A stretch of 64,000 nt of DNA from Persicitalea jodogahamensis (lineage in GTDB: Bacteria; Bacteroidota; Bacteroidia; Cytophagales; Spirosomataceae), in assembly GCF_014651615.1 (NCBI RefSeq), contig NZ_BMXF01000002.1:923629-987628 (forward strand), in the 5' to 3' direction. Below are positions 25,663 through 34,096 of the stretch, piece by piece. The position numbers were made by a program, and so were the translations under genes. The notes under the pieces were generated by a model. That model was not told the DNA's origin, ran no database searches, and saw nothing but the letters and a program-made list of their open reading frames with translations. The first letter of the stretch is position 1; the number at the start of each line of letters is the position of its first letter.

Positions 25663-27366
25663 ATGAACATACTTAAAAATACATACAAATGGCTGCTGAC
25701 TCTGGGACTGCTTGTGTCCTTGGGCAGTTGCAGCCTCTTCGATCTGGACGTCAATACCGACCCCAATAACCCTACCAGCGCCGATTACGCGCTGCTGCTG
25801 CCTTCTGCACAGCTTGGGGCTGTGGGCTATTTTGAAGCACTCAACAATAATACCCACGGTTTCATGGGCTGGTTGGCGAGTGGAGATACCTACGATCTGA
25901 CTTTCACTTCTTACAATGGAACCTGGAATAGTTTCTATTCCGGACCCATGAAGGATCTGGAAGAAATGATTGTGAGTGCCGAGCGGGACCAGGTTACGAA
26001 TTATCTGGGCGTGGCTCAGGTGATGAAAGCCTATTTCTTCGGCAACTTCGTGGATATGTTTGGCGATGTACCCTACTCCGAAGCTTTTGCAGGCGGATAT
26101 GAAGCATCGATTATCAACCCGAAGTTCGACGATGATCAGGCCATCTACACCGATCTGATTAAGTTGTGTGATAATGCCGTAGTTAATCTGGCCAAGCCAA
26201 CTTCGGTATCTCTGAACGGTGACCTTTTTTATGCTGGCAACGTCACGCGCTGGCGCAAATTGGCCAAAACGGTGAAACTTCGGTTGTTGATCAACTCCCG
26301 TTTAGTCGATCCTGCCGCTAAGACAGCGCAGATCAAGGCCATCTTGGACGAGGGCGATTACATCACCTCTGCCGCAGATGACTTTGTATTCAAATACAAT
26401 AAAATCGCGGCCCCCGATGGACGTCACCCCTGGTATCGGAATGCTTACGTAGCGTCCAATAGCGCCTTCACGTATTTCCTGCACCAGCCTGTTGTGGAAA
26501 TGTTGCGCGACGATGATCCCCGTACGCCGTTTTATTTTAAACGGCAAACGAGTAAGATTTTCAACCCTGAGGATCCCACCGATGCTTCCACGATTCCTTG
26601 TTCGCAGATTGCGGGTTGTACTTACGCCTATCTGATAGCAAACCCGCAAGTTATCAAAACACTTTATACTGATAAGGGCAAAACATTCACAGCGGCTGAC
26701 CGCGCCTACCTGGCTGGTTTCTTCGGTCGTGACCGGGGTGATATTTCTGGGGTTCCGGCCGATGTGGACTTTAGACTCTCGCCGGGTGCGTATCCTGCGG
26801 CTGGTTCCTACGATGTGCCAACTGCCTCCAAGACGGGGGGGACGGGTGCTCGATTTGCAGGTGACGGAATTCAGCCCATCATTACCAGCTGGATGACAAA
26901 GTACTACCAAATCGAGGCGATCCTGATGCTGGGTGTTGCAGGGGATGCGAAAGCCGCTTTCGAGAAAGCAATGCGTGAGCAGATTGCCAAAGTTGTGGCT
27001 CTCGGCATGGCTTCAGACCCCGCTGCCGTTGCTCCCACTGCGGCTGCCATTGACAAGTACGTCAAGCTGTACCTTGATAAATTTGATGAGGCGCCCAACG
27101 CCAGCCAAAAACTTAACGTGGCCTTGAAACAGGCCTGGTTCTCGAATTTGGGCAACGGCTACGAAATTTATAATGCTTTCCGCCGTACGGGTTACCCTAA
27201 TGACTTACAGATCCCGATCCAACGTATTCGCAATTTCCCACTGCGGCTGCCACAGCCCCAGCAGGAGACCTCTCTGAATCAGAATGCGCCACAGGGTAAC
27301 GCCGTTCCTGCTTTTGACAGCCCGGCGGGCGCCATTTTCTGGGACATGCTGAAGTTCAAGTTTTAA
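25663..27366 (+). CDS. SusD/RagB family nutrient-binding lipoprotein
   Basis: The 567-residue surface lipoprotein forms the lid of the SusC channel and binds the substrate. The N-terminus has a lipoprotein signal (VSLGSCSLFDLDVNTDPNNP, Cys near residue 23). The body looks like the SusD-like_2 branch, with helical TPR-type segments and conserved VMKAYFFGNFVDMFGDVPYSEAF. It sits 40 bases after susC and 32 bases before a third lipoprotein gene. SusD-like_2 proteins often occur with peptide- or unknown-substrate systems rather than classical glycan loci, so the ligand stays open. Confidence 0.94.
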   Translation: MNILKNTYKWLLTLGLLVSLGSCSLFDLDVNTDPNNPTSADYALLLPSAQLGAVGYFEALNNNTHGFMGWLASGDTYDLTFTSYNGTWNSFYSGPMKDLEEMIVSAERDQVTNYLGVAQVMKAYFFGNFVDMFGDVPYSEAFAGGYEASIINPKFDDDQAIYTDLIKLCDNAVVNLAKPTSVSLNGDLFYAGNVTRWRKLAKTVKLRLLINSRLVDPAAKTAQIKAILDEGDYITSAADDFVFKYNKIAAPDGRHPWYRNAYVASNSAFTYFLHQPVVEMLRDDDPRTPFYFKRQTSKIFNPEDPTDASTIPCSQIAGCTYAYLIANPQVIKTLYTDKGKTFTAADRAYLAGFFGRDRGDISGVPADVDFRLSPGAYPAAGSYDVPTASKTGGTGARFAGDGIQPIITSWMTKYYQIEAILMLGVAGDAKAAFEKAMREQIAKVVALGMASDPAAVAPTAAAIDKYVKLYLDKFDEAPNASQKLNVALKQAWFSNLGNGYEIYNAFRRTGYPNDLQIPIQRIRNFPLRLPQPQQETSLNQNAPQGNAVPAFDSPAGAIFWDMLKFKF

Positions 27367-27398
27367 TCGAGACAAAAGACTTTTTTAACACATAAATT

Positions 27399-28109
27399 AT
27401 GAAAAAATTAAACAGAATAGCTGCGCTTTCGCTCCTGTTGGGCGTAGGCGTGATGATGTCCTGCGAAGATCCTGACCTGAGCCCCAACCTGACTCCCGAA
27501 GGGAATGCCAATGGTTTCGGTACCTTCCTGGTGGGCGGAAAGCCTCAGAAAGATCCCTTCGATCTGACAAAGGGCCAGACCCAGAAACTGGGAACCGATT
27601 TTCTGACCGTGAAGCCCGGCTTCACAAGCGTTCCAGCTACCATTTCCTGGTCCTCATTTGACAAAAAGGTAGTGGTCAACAAGATCGAACTTTATGTAAA
27701 GTTGGCCGAAAACTACGTGGACAAGGACGGTAACAAGGTTGTTGCCAAGCATGGTGGCGAGGGCAAATTACTCACCACCATCACCCCGGCAGGCATGTAT
27801 GAGTCGAACAATTTTACGGTCGATGCTTCGAAAGTGTATGATCTACTGAAAGACTCGAAGTTCGATTACGGGGATGGCAAGGGCGAGGTAAGTGTTTTTA
27901 CCTCTAACCCCAAAAGAACCACCGCATCTCCCTTTTTGGGCGACCGTGACATTCCATTCCGTAACCGGGTCATCGCGGTTACGGGCGACGATATCGAAGT
28001 CACCTGGAAACTATACGGTGAGAATGGCCTGGTGTACAAAAGCTGGAGTCCTTCTGTTTGCGAAGAATTCGTGGGTGCCAACTGTCGTATCGTAACCAGA
28101 GTGCGCTAG
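27399..28109 (+). CDS. Lipoprotein of unknown function in the SusCD operon
   Basis: The 236-residue protein is not recognised beyond its lipoprotein signal (LLLGVGVMMSCEDPDLSPN, Cys near residue 22). The mature part is rich in beta-type segments, such as PATISWSSFDKKVVVNKIELYVKLAENYVD, and has two Cys near the C-terminus (SVCEEFVGANCRI). Its position 32 bases after susD and before a strong terminator makes it the third gene of the operon. By analogy with SusE/SusF-type accessory lipoproteins it may bind the ligand at the surface, but this is only inferred from position. Confidence 0.82.
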   Translation: MKKLNRIAALSLLLGVGVMMSCEDPDLSPNLTPEGNANGFGTFLVGGKPQKDPFDLTKGQTQKLGTDFLTVKPGFTSVPATISWSSFDKKVVVNKIELYVKLAENYVDKDGNKVVAKHGGEGKLLTTITPAGMYESNNFTVDASKVYDLLKDSKFDYGDGKGEVSVFTSNPKRTTASPFLGDRDIPFRNRVIAVTGDDIEVTWKLYGENGLVYKSWSPSVCEEFVGANCRIVTRVR

Positions 28110-28142
28110 CCGCTGGTTGCTCTTCACTATCGCACATTTTGC

Positions 28143-28172
28143 AAGAGCGGGCCATAAGGCTCGCTCTTTTTT
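28143..28172 (+). terminator. Intrinsic terminator of the SusCD operon
   Basis: AAGAGCGGGCC at 28143-28153 pairs with GGCTCGCTCTT at 28158-28168 (one G-U pair) around a 4-base loop, followed by a T run to about 28172. It lies 33 bases after the third lipoprotein gene. Confidence 0.9.
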
Positions 28173-28213
28173 GTATTTTTATTGGAAACAAAATCTGACT
28201 CGAAAGCCCGGCT

Positions 28214-29482
28214 ATGAATTTGCGTTTACTCGGAATTTTCTTGCTGATTTCATCTTGGTGTTTTTCCCAAAAGAAAATCACTTACTACGCTGATGTGGCA
28301 CCTATCCTGCAAAACAACTGCGTCGAATGTCATCATGTGGGCGGAATTGGACCTTTTCCGCTCACGACTTATGAAAACGTAGCCAAACGCGCCAAGTTCA
28401 TCGCCAAGGTAACTGACAGCCGCTACATGCCACCCTTCCGCGCCGACCTCAGCTTCCAGCGCTATGCCAACGAACGTGGACTGACCGCGGAAGAGATAAA
28501 CACCATTGGGGAATGGGTTAAGCAGGGAGCCAAGCCAGGGAAAGTTTCAAAAAAATCGATAGCAGAGAAGCGGGCCGGCAAATTGGAACCCACACTGGTC
28601 GGTACTTCTTGGCTGGAATTCGATATGGCTAATTCTTATGAGGTAAAAGGTACTGGAAAGGAAGATTTCAGGTATTTTAATCTCCCGACTCATCTTGAAA
28701 AAGACGTTTATGTCAAAGCTATCGAGTTTAAGGTGGGGAACCGTAAAGTGTTGCATCACAGTCGTCTGATGACTGATACCACCCGTACCATGCGTGGGAT
28801 CGACGGCATGGCCGAAGCCGATCCACGGGTAGCTGAATTTCAGAAAACGCCGTTAGAAGAACAATTTCTTTACGGCTGGGTACCGGGAAATGACCGCATC
28901 GACTTTCCACGCGGTACGGCCAAGCGCATACGCGCAGGTACCGACCTGTTGCTGAATATGCACTATGCGCCGTCTTCCATTGACGAGCAGGACCGATCGG
29001 GCGTCCGCTTCTACCTCACGGATTCCGCTTCCGTAGAGCGGGAGGTACGCACGTTGACATTAACCGAGAGCGACATAACGAATCAGCCTTTTGTACTTCC
29101 TGCCGAAACTAAGCCGACTTTTTATATGAGCTATGGTCCCACGCAACAGGATGTTTCGCTGATTTCTGTTCTTCCCCATATGCACTTCCTGGGCAAGACA
29201 TTCCGGGCATTTGCGATTACTGCGGGCGGAGAGCTGATTCCGCTCGTGAAAATAGATGAATGGGACTACAACTGGCAGATGACCTACCAGTTCAGAGAAC
29301 TGCTGCACTTGCCCAGGGGCTCTACCATTATTGCCGAAGCCACCTATGACAATACCTCGCAAAATCCCGAGAATCCCAACCAACCCGCCCGTGAGGTGAC
29401 GTACGGTTGGGATTCTACGAGCGAGATGATGAACCTGGTGCTGTATTATGTCCCGGCAAGGGAAGGGGATACGAAAAAATAG
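28214..29482 (+). CDS. Cytochrome c - type II copper monooxygenase fusion protein
   Basis: The 422-residue secreted protein has a signal peptide (to CFSQ near residue 19) and a cytochrome c haem site C36-V-E-C39-H40 with a downstream PPFRAD segment. The second part resembles copper type II ascorbate-dependent monooxygenases (peptidylglycine monooxygenase-like): VLHHSRLM, LLLNMHYAPS and LPHMHFLGKTFRA are likely copper-ligand stretches. Such domains hydroxylate small organic substrates; fused to a haem domain, the electrons may come through the cytochrome. The gene is read alone, convergent with yfhO. The reaction and substrate are unknown. Confidence 0.85.
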   Translation: MNLRLLGIFLLISSWCFSQKKITYYADVAPILQNNCVECHHVGGIGPFPLTTYENVAKRAKFIAKVTDSRYMPPFRADLSFQRYANERGLTAEEINTIGEWVKQGAKPGKVSKKSIAEKRAGKLEPTLVGTSWLEFDMANSYEVKGTGKEDFRYFNLPTHLEKDVYVKAIEFKVGNRKVLHHSRLMTDTTRTMRGIDGMAEADPRVAEFQKTPLEEQFLYGWVPGNDRIDFPRGTAKRIRAGTDLLLNMHYAPSSIDEQDRSGVRFYLTDSASVEREVRTLTLTESDITNQPFVLPAETKPTFYMSYGPTQQDVSLISVLPHMHFLGKTFRAFAITAGGELIPLVKIDEWDYNWQMTYQFRELLHLPRGSTIIAEATYDNTSQNPENPNQPAREVTYGWDSTSEMMNLVLYYVPAREGDTKK

Positions 29483-29521
29483 AGGCAGCACTCAGCGCAA
29501 CAGAAAGCGCGACACAGGCCT

Positions 29522-32005
29522 TTACCCATCCTTCCTTACCGTAACGAAAACCGCCCCGATAAACAATGCAACCAATAAAATCGAACTGATCAGATCGATT
29601 GTCCGCCCTGAACTAACTGAAACCGGATCAAATTTGAACGTGATCGTGTGCTTGCCCGCCGGGACACGCAGGGCTCGGAGAACGTAGTTGGCCCGAAGGA
29701 GTGGTGCGGGTTGATCGTCAATGGTTACTTTCCAATCATCGCGGACGTTATAATAAATTTCAGAAAAAACGGCCAGTTGCTCGCCCTTGGCGTTGCTTTC
29801 GTACACCAGTTCATTTGGTTTGTAGCTGGTGAGTGTAATGGCGTTGGCGCTGTCAGGCCGGATAGTCAGTCCTTCCAACGCTGTGGCGAAACGCTTGTCC
29901 ACAACCGCAGTACGACGCGGTTGAATGGTATCCAAAGCACTCATCTCGGCGTCGGCGTCAGGGACGATCTTGTAATCGTCTACGAACCAGGCATGGCCCA
30001 GGGCGTCAGGATTCTGCTGTACGGCGGGGTTGCCTTGCTGGTCGCGCGTAAGAATGTACTTGGTGTTAAGCATATTCAGGATACCGGGGTTGGGGTTCGC
30101 CTTGGCGATCTGCCGCTCAATGAGTTCCTGATAGCGGCGCAACTTGGCTCCGTGATAACCACCGATGGATTTGTGAAAATACGAGGCCTCGGCGTTGTTG
30201 AATGTGTTACGTACCACATCAAGTACCCGGTAGTTAGGGTCGGGGTCTTGCAGGATTTGCTGGTCGGCGGGCGAAGGCGAAAGCTGAGCCTGCGCAGCCT
30301 GTTTACTCACGAAGTCGTCGTTGTTGAGGTAGCGCTTGCTGATGCCGAACATATCGATGATGACCAATAGCAGCAGGGACGGATATAGCACGGCGGCTTT
30401 AATTTTTTCTTTCATCCAGAGCCAGATTAGTCCGGCGGCCAGGAGAATGAAGAGCGCAGAGCGCAGAGCGTCGCCCCGCATCATGCCGGCGCGGTCCTGC
30501 ACAATTGCATTCATAATATCCTGCGCAAATGCCGGATTCTGACTGCTTTGCGCCAGACTCTCGACAAACTGTGGGTCGTTTTCTCCGCGAAAACTAAAAA
30601 ACAAAGTGGGCATGACCGCCAGAACCAGGCAAAGCCCCGCCGTCAGCCCCAGGGTAATGAGGAATGGCCGGGAAATTTCCTCAAAAGTGTACTTGCGTTG
30701 CACAATATTCCTCAGGGCAGCTACCGCCAGCACAATAATGAGCAAGTGCGCCAGTGACAACACCATCGTGACCGCCCGGAACTTGTTAAACATCGGGAAA
30801 TAGTCGAAAAACAGGTAGTTGAGCCCCGCAAAGTTTTTTCCCCACGCCCATACGATGTAAAGGACTGTTACCCCCGCTACCCACCATTTTATTGGGCCTT
30901 TGACAATAAATAACCCCAGAATAAAGAGAAAGAAAACAATGGCCCCTGCATAAGCTGGCCCCCCCGTGCTGTACTGCGTTCCCCAATATAGCGGCAGTGC
31001 CTGCACAAAGTTGGCCGCATTGGCCGCGTCTACGCCACGGTTCACCAGGATTTTGTAGGTTTCGGATTTGCTGTCGAGCGCGCCTTGTGAAGGGCCACCG
31101 TAGAGGTTCGGAATAAGTAGTGTGAGCGTTTCGACGACACCGTAGCTGTATTGAAAGGCATATTCTTTGTCCAGACCATCCTGCTCGGGGGATGCCGCAG
31201 CATTCGTTTCTGCTAACGGACTGAGTTCCGACTTCCCGCGAATGGTTTCCTTCGTGTAGTCGTAGGCATTCCAAAGGCGGGTAGAGTGTGTACCCAGTGC
31301 TACGAGCCCGCCGATTCCTAAGCCCGCCAGTATAAGTACCAGCTGCGGAATGCGCCCAGCTTTAAAGTAGGAGACACTTTCCAAAACTACCAGGACGACT
31401 AAGCCAATGCCCAGGTAGTAGGTGATCTGTATATGGTTGGCGTAGAGTTCAAGTCCCAGAAATAGTGCCATGACCGCCGACCCGACCAGCCAGTTTTTGC
31501 GGAAAGCCAACAATACGCCTGCGATGACACCCGGTGCGTAGGCAAGCGCCAGAATTTTGGAGACGTGGCCCGCTTCCAGACTCGTAGTAAGGTAAGAGCC
31601 GAATGCGTAGGCAATGGCCCCAAAAGCCGCCAGCCACAAATTGGCTCCCAACACCAGTAAAAGCAGGTAGGCGGAAACCATCGTAATCAGGAAGTAATTG
31701 GCTGGGGCCGGAAGTATTTGATTGGCCAGACGGCCCAGAGTCGTGGAAATACTGGTAGGATAATTGCCGGCAATCAGATAGGTGGGCATCCCCCCGAACA
31801 TGCTGTTGGTCCACGAAGACCATTCACCCGTTTTTTTCTCGTATTCAAAAACTTCGCGGGCTGCACCGCTCGCCTGCACGTCGTCATATTGATTCAGGCG
31901 CTTGCCATTCAGAACGGGAGAGGAGTAGCTCAGGGATAAAATGGCAAAGCCAACAATGACTGCCAGATGCGGCCAGATACGCTGCCAGGTGAAGGTTTTT
32001 TTCAT
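29522..32005 (-). CDS. YfhO family membrane protein
   Basis: The 827-residue polytopic membrane protein matches the YfhO family. It has about a dozen transmembrane segments through residue 550, a long extracytoplasmic region with NTKYILTRDQQGNP, and a last TM helix at the C-terminus (IDLISSILLVALFIGAVFVTVRKDG). The N-terminal YDDVQASGAAREVFEYEKKTGEWSSWTNSMFGGMPTY region is strongly family-like. The fold is that of GT-C-like glycosyltransferases, with proposed roles in lipid or teichoic acid glycosylation in Firmicutes; the role in Bacteroidota is unknown. Start is ATG at 32005. Confidence 0.92.
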   Translation of the reverse strand: MKKTFTWQRIWPHLAVIVGFAILSLSYSSPVLNGKRLNQYDDVQASGAAREVFEYEKKTGEWSSWTNSMFGGMPTYLIAGNYPTSISTTLGRLANQILPAPANYFLITMVSAYLLLLVLGANLWLAAFGAIAYAFGSYLTTSLEAGHVSKILALAYAPGVIAGVLLAFRKNWLVGSAVMALFLGLELYANHIQITYYLGIGLVVLVVLESVSYFKAGRIPQLVLILAGLGIGGLVALGTHSTRLWNAYDYTKETIRGKSELSPLAETNAAASPEQDGLDKEYAFQYSYGVVETLTLLIPNLYGGPSQGALDSKSETYKILVNRGVDAANAANFVQALPLYWGTQYSTGGPAYAGAIVFFLFILGLFIVKGPIKWWVAGVTVLYIVWAWGKNFAGLNYLFFDYFPMFNKFRAVTMVLSLAHLLIIVLAVAALRNIVQRKYTFEEISRPFLITLGLTAGLCLVLAVMPTLFFSFRGENDPQFVESLAQSSQNPAFAQDIMNAIVQDRAGMMRGDALRSALFILLAAGLIWLWMKEKIKAAVLYPSLLLLVIIDMFGISKRYLNNDDFVSKQAAQAQLSPSPADQQILQDPDPNYRVLDVVRNTFNNAEASYFHKSIGGYHGAKLRRYQELIERQIAKANPNPGILNMLNTKYILTRDQQGNPAVQQNPDALGHAWFVDDYKIVPDADAEMSALDTIQPRRTAVVDKRFATALEGLTIRPDSANAITLTSYKPNELVYESNAKGEQLAVFSEIYYNVRDDWKVTIDDQPAPLLRANYVLRALRVPAGKHTITFKFDPVSVSSGRTIDLISSILLVALFIGAVFVTVRKDG

Positions 32006-32192
32006 CGATTATTGGATTCTGCCGGACAGCCACCAAGCGGCTGCCAAAGCTAACTGGGTACGTTAAATTTTGATTAACTGTCCACAAATATAGAAGGAAT
32101 GGTGTATGTTTGAACTACCATCGGCGGAACGGCCGTTGAACTTTTTAATCTGAAAAGGCTTAATTCTTGAGCCATTTATATAAATTACCCAA

Positions 32193-32200
32193 TAAATTTG
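32193..32200 (+). promoter_or_regulatory. Candidate -7 element upstream of pfkA
   Basis: TAAATTTG matches the TAnnTTTG box, 79 bases before the pfkA ATG. The nearest TTG upstream (32167-32169) is 23 bases away, longer than usual, so only the -7 box is supported. Confidence 0.35.
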
Positions 32201-32278
32201 CGGCTTTCGATCGAAAGTGAAGAATTTTTCACCACTCCTCACACACATCATACAATAGCAACAACCCGATCAACCTAC

Positions 32279-33253
32279 ATGAAAAGAATTGCAGTATTTA
32301 CCTCCGGTGGCGACGCACCTGGCATGAACGCGTGCATCAGGGCCGTCGTACGGGGAGCCGTTTACCACGGAATTGAAGTTTTTGGCATAAGAAAAGGATA
32401 TAGTGGCATGATTGCCGGAGATATGTACGAAATGTCTTCGCACTCAGTCAGTAATATAGTTCAACGAGGGGGTACTATCCTCAAATCTGCCCGCAGTAAG
32501 GAGTTTATGACCATTGAAGGCCGGGAGAAAGCCCACAAGGCGCTCGTGGAAAATGGCATAGAAGGTCTGGTGGCAATTGGTGGGAACGGTACATTCACCG
32601 GAGCCATGATTTTTGAGCGGGAGTTCGGAATCCCTACGGTAGGGGCACCCGGCACAATCGATAATGATCTTTACGGCACCGATTACACCATAGGATTTGA
32701 TACCGCAGTCAATACCGCTTTGGATGCCATCGACCGAATCCGGGATACGGCAAGCTCACACGACCGGGTGTTTTTTATTGAAGTGATGGGCCGCGACTCG
32801 GGCTACATCGCCATCCAGTCAGGCATAGCAGGTGGGGCTGAGGTTGTGATGGTCCCGGAAGTACTTACGCCGCTCTCAACCGTTGTGGACACCCTTCGGC
32901 AGGGCTGGAGTCGCTCCAAATCTTCATCCATTGTGGTGGTTTCCGAGGGCGAAGAAGAGGGGAACGCCACCGAAATAGCCAATAAAATCAAGGCGCAGGT
33001 CAATGTGGATGTAGATATCAGGGTTACGACGCTCGGGCACATTCAGCGCGGCGGTTCGCCTTCGGCCCGCGACCGCATCCTGGCGAGCCGCTTGGGACTC
33101 GGCGCTTTGGAAGGCTTAATGGCCGGACAGAAAAACGTGATGGCTGGAATCATCAATGACGATCTGGTATACACGCCTTTTGAAGACACGATCCGGCTAC
33201 CTAAGCCCATCAACGAAGATATGCTCAGGATGGTGAAGATATTGAGTATCTAA
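32279..33253 (+). CDS. pfkA: ATP-dependent 6-phosphofructokinase
   Basis: The 324-residue enzyme phosphorylates fructose 6-phosphate to the 1,6-bisphosphate in glycolysis. The ATG at 32279 gives the standard length; an in-frame TTG at 32198 would add 27 unrelated residues. Motifs are FTSGGDAPGMNACIRAVVRGA (ATP site), GGNGTFTGA, GTIDNDLYGTDYTIGFDTA (catalytic aspartate) and EVMGRDSGYIA. It is the bacterial ATP-dependent PFK-I type. Its stop codon overlaps that of the convergent YdcF-like gene. Confidence 0.97.
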   Translation: MKRIAVFTSGGDAPGMNACIRAVVRGAVYHGIEVFGIRKGYSGMIAGDMYEMSSHSVSNIVQRGGTILKSARSKEFMTIEGREKAHKALVENGIEGLVAIGGNGTFTGAMIFEREFGIPTVGAPGTIDNDLYGTDYTIGFDTAVNTALDAIDRIRDTASSHDRVFFIEVMGRDSGYIAIQSGIAGGAEVVMVPEVLTPLSTVVDTLRQGWSRSKSSSIVVVSEGEEEGNATEIANKIKAQVNVDVDIRVTTLGHIQRGGSPSARDRILASRLGLGALEGLMAGQKNVMAGIINDDLVYTPFEDTIRLPKPINEDMLRMVKILSI

Positions 33254-34020
33254 CAGTATCCCATCATCCTATAAGTAACGTACCCGACCCATTCGCGCCA
33301 TAGCAGGTGAGCGTAACCGAATACCTCGGGGTCGGGCCGGATGATGTCGCGCAGGCGGGGCAGCAGTTCGATGCCGTAGATATCGGTAGGGAAGGTGTCA
33401 ACTTTCAGCCCGACTTTGGTAAAGCAGCCAACAGCCCGCCGCAAGTGGAATGAGGAGGTAATAAGCAGGTACTTTCCATCAGGAAACCGACTTTGCAGCA
33501 CCTCTGCGGAGAAAAGGGCATTTTGTCTGGTATTTAGTGACTTGTTTTCCAGAATAATGTCATTCTCCGGTATGCCCCACTTCTTCAGGAGCAGGGCTGA
33601 CTGATAACCGTCGTCGCGCTTGATCATCACTGCTTGAGTACCGCCGCCGCTGATGAGAATTTTTTTTATTTTACCTGCTTTGTACAGCAGAAAAGCCTGC
33701 AGAAGCCGATCGGCGTGTTTGCCCAGGCCTGGATGGTCGATACTCGCATTGGCCATGCGAACCATCCCCCCCGTCAGGACGACGCCCACCTCGTAGCCCG
33801 GTGGTACTTCGGTGAGGTCCTTGGGTGGATATTCCCACCATTGGAAAGCCTTGGTGACCAGGTATGTATTGCAAAGGACAAAGAATGAAAGCAGGACGAA
33901 AAGGATGGTGCGGCGGGAGTTGGTTCGGTTTTTGGTCAGGTAGGCATAAACCAGCAGGAAAAACAGAATGCCTACGGGCATTAGGATGAAATCAATAGTC
34001 TTGGACAGAAAGAAGAACAT
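33250..34020 (-). CDS. YdcF/ElyC-like DUF218 membrane protein
   Basis: A 256-residue protein from the ATG at 34020. Two N-terminal transmembrane helices (about 7-25 and 37-55) are followed by a DUF218 domain with VVLTGGMVR, KHADRLLQAFLLYKAGKIKKILISGGG, ENKSLNTRQNALFSAEVL and LLITSSFHLRRAVGCF. ElyC and SanA, better known relatives, act in envelope biogenesis of E. coli; a similar role is inferred. It is head-to-head with the TlpA-like gene: their starts lie 76 bases apart. Its end overlaps pfkA tail-to-tail. Confidence 0.9.
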   Translation of the reverse strand: MFFFLSKTIDFILMPVGILFFLLVYAYLTKNRTNSRRTILFVLLSFFVLCNTYLVTKAFQWWEYPPKDLTEVPPGYEVGVVLTGGMVRMANASIDHPGLGKHADRLLQAFLLYKAGKIKKILISGGGTQAVMIKRDDGYQSALLLKKWGIPENDIILENKSLNTRQNALFSAEVLQSRFPDGKYLLITSSFHLRRAVGCFTKVGLKVDTFPTDIYGIELLPRLRDIIRPDPEVFGYAHLLWREWVGYVTYRMMGYC

Positions 34021-34096
34021 TCGGGTACGAGGGGAAGGTTTGTATCGTTTTGAAAGTAGATTTGCCAAAAACAAGATTGACCGAAAGGATAAAAGT

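Noticed and set aside
32198-32278. N-terminal extension of pfkA from a TTG
   Set aside because: It would add 27 residues with no similarity to phosphofructokinases. The ATG at 32279 gives the standard N-terminus.
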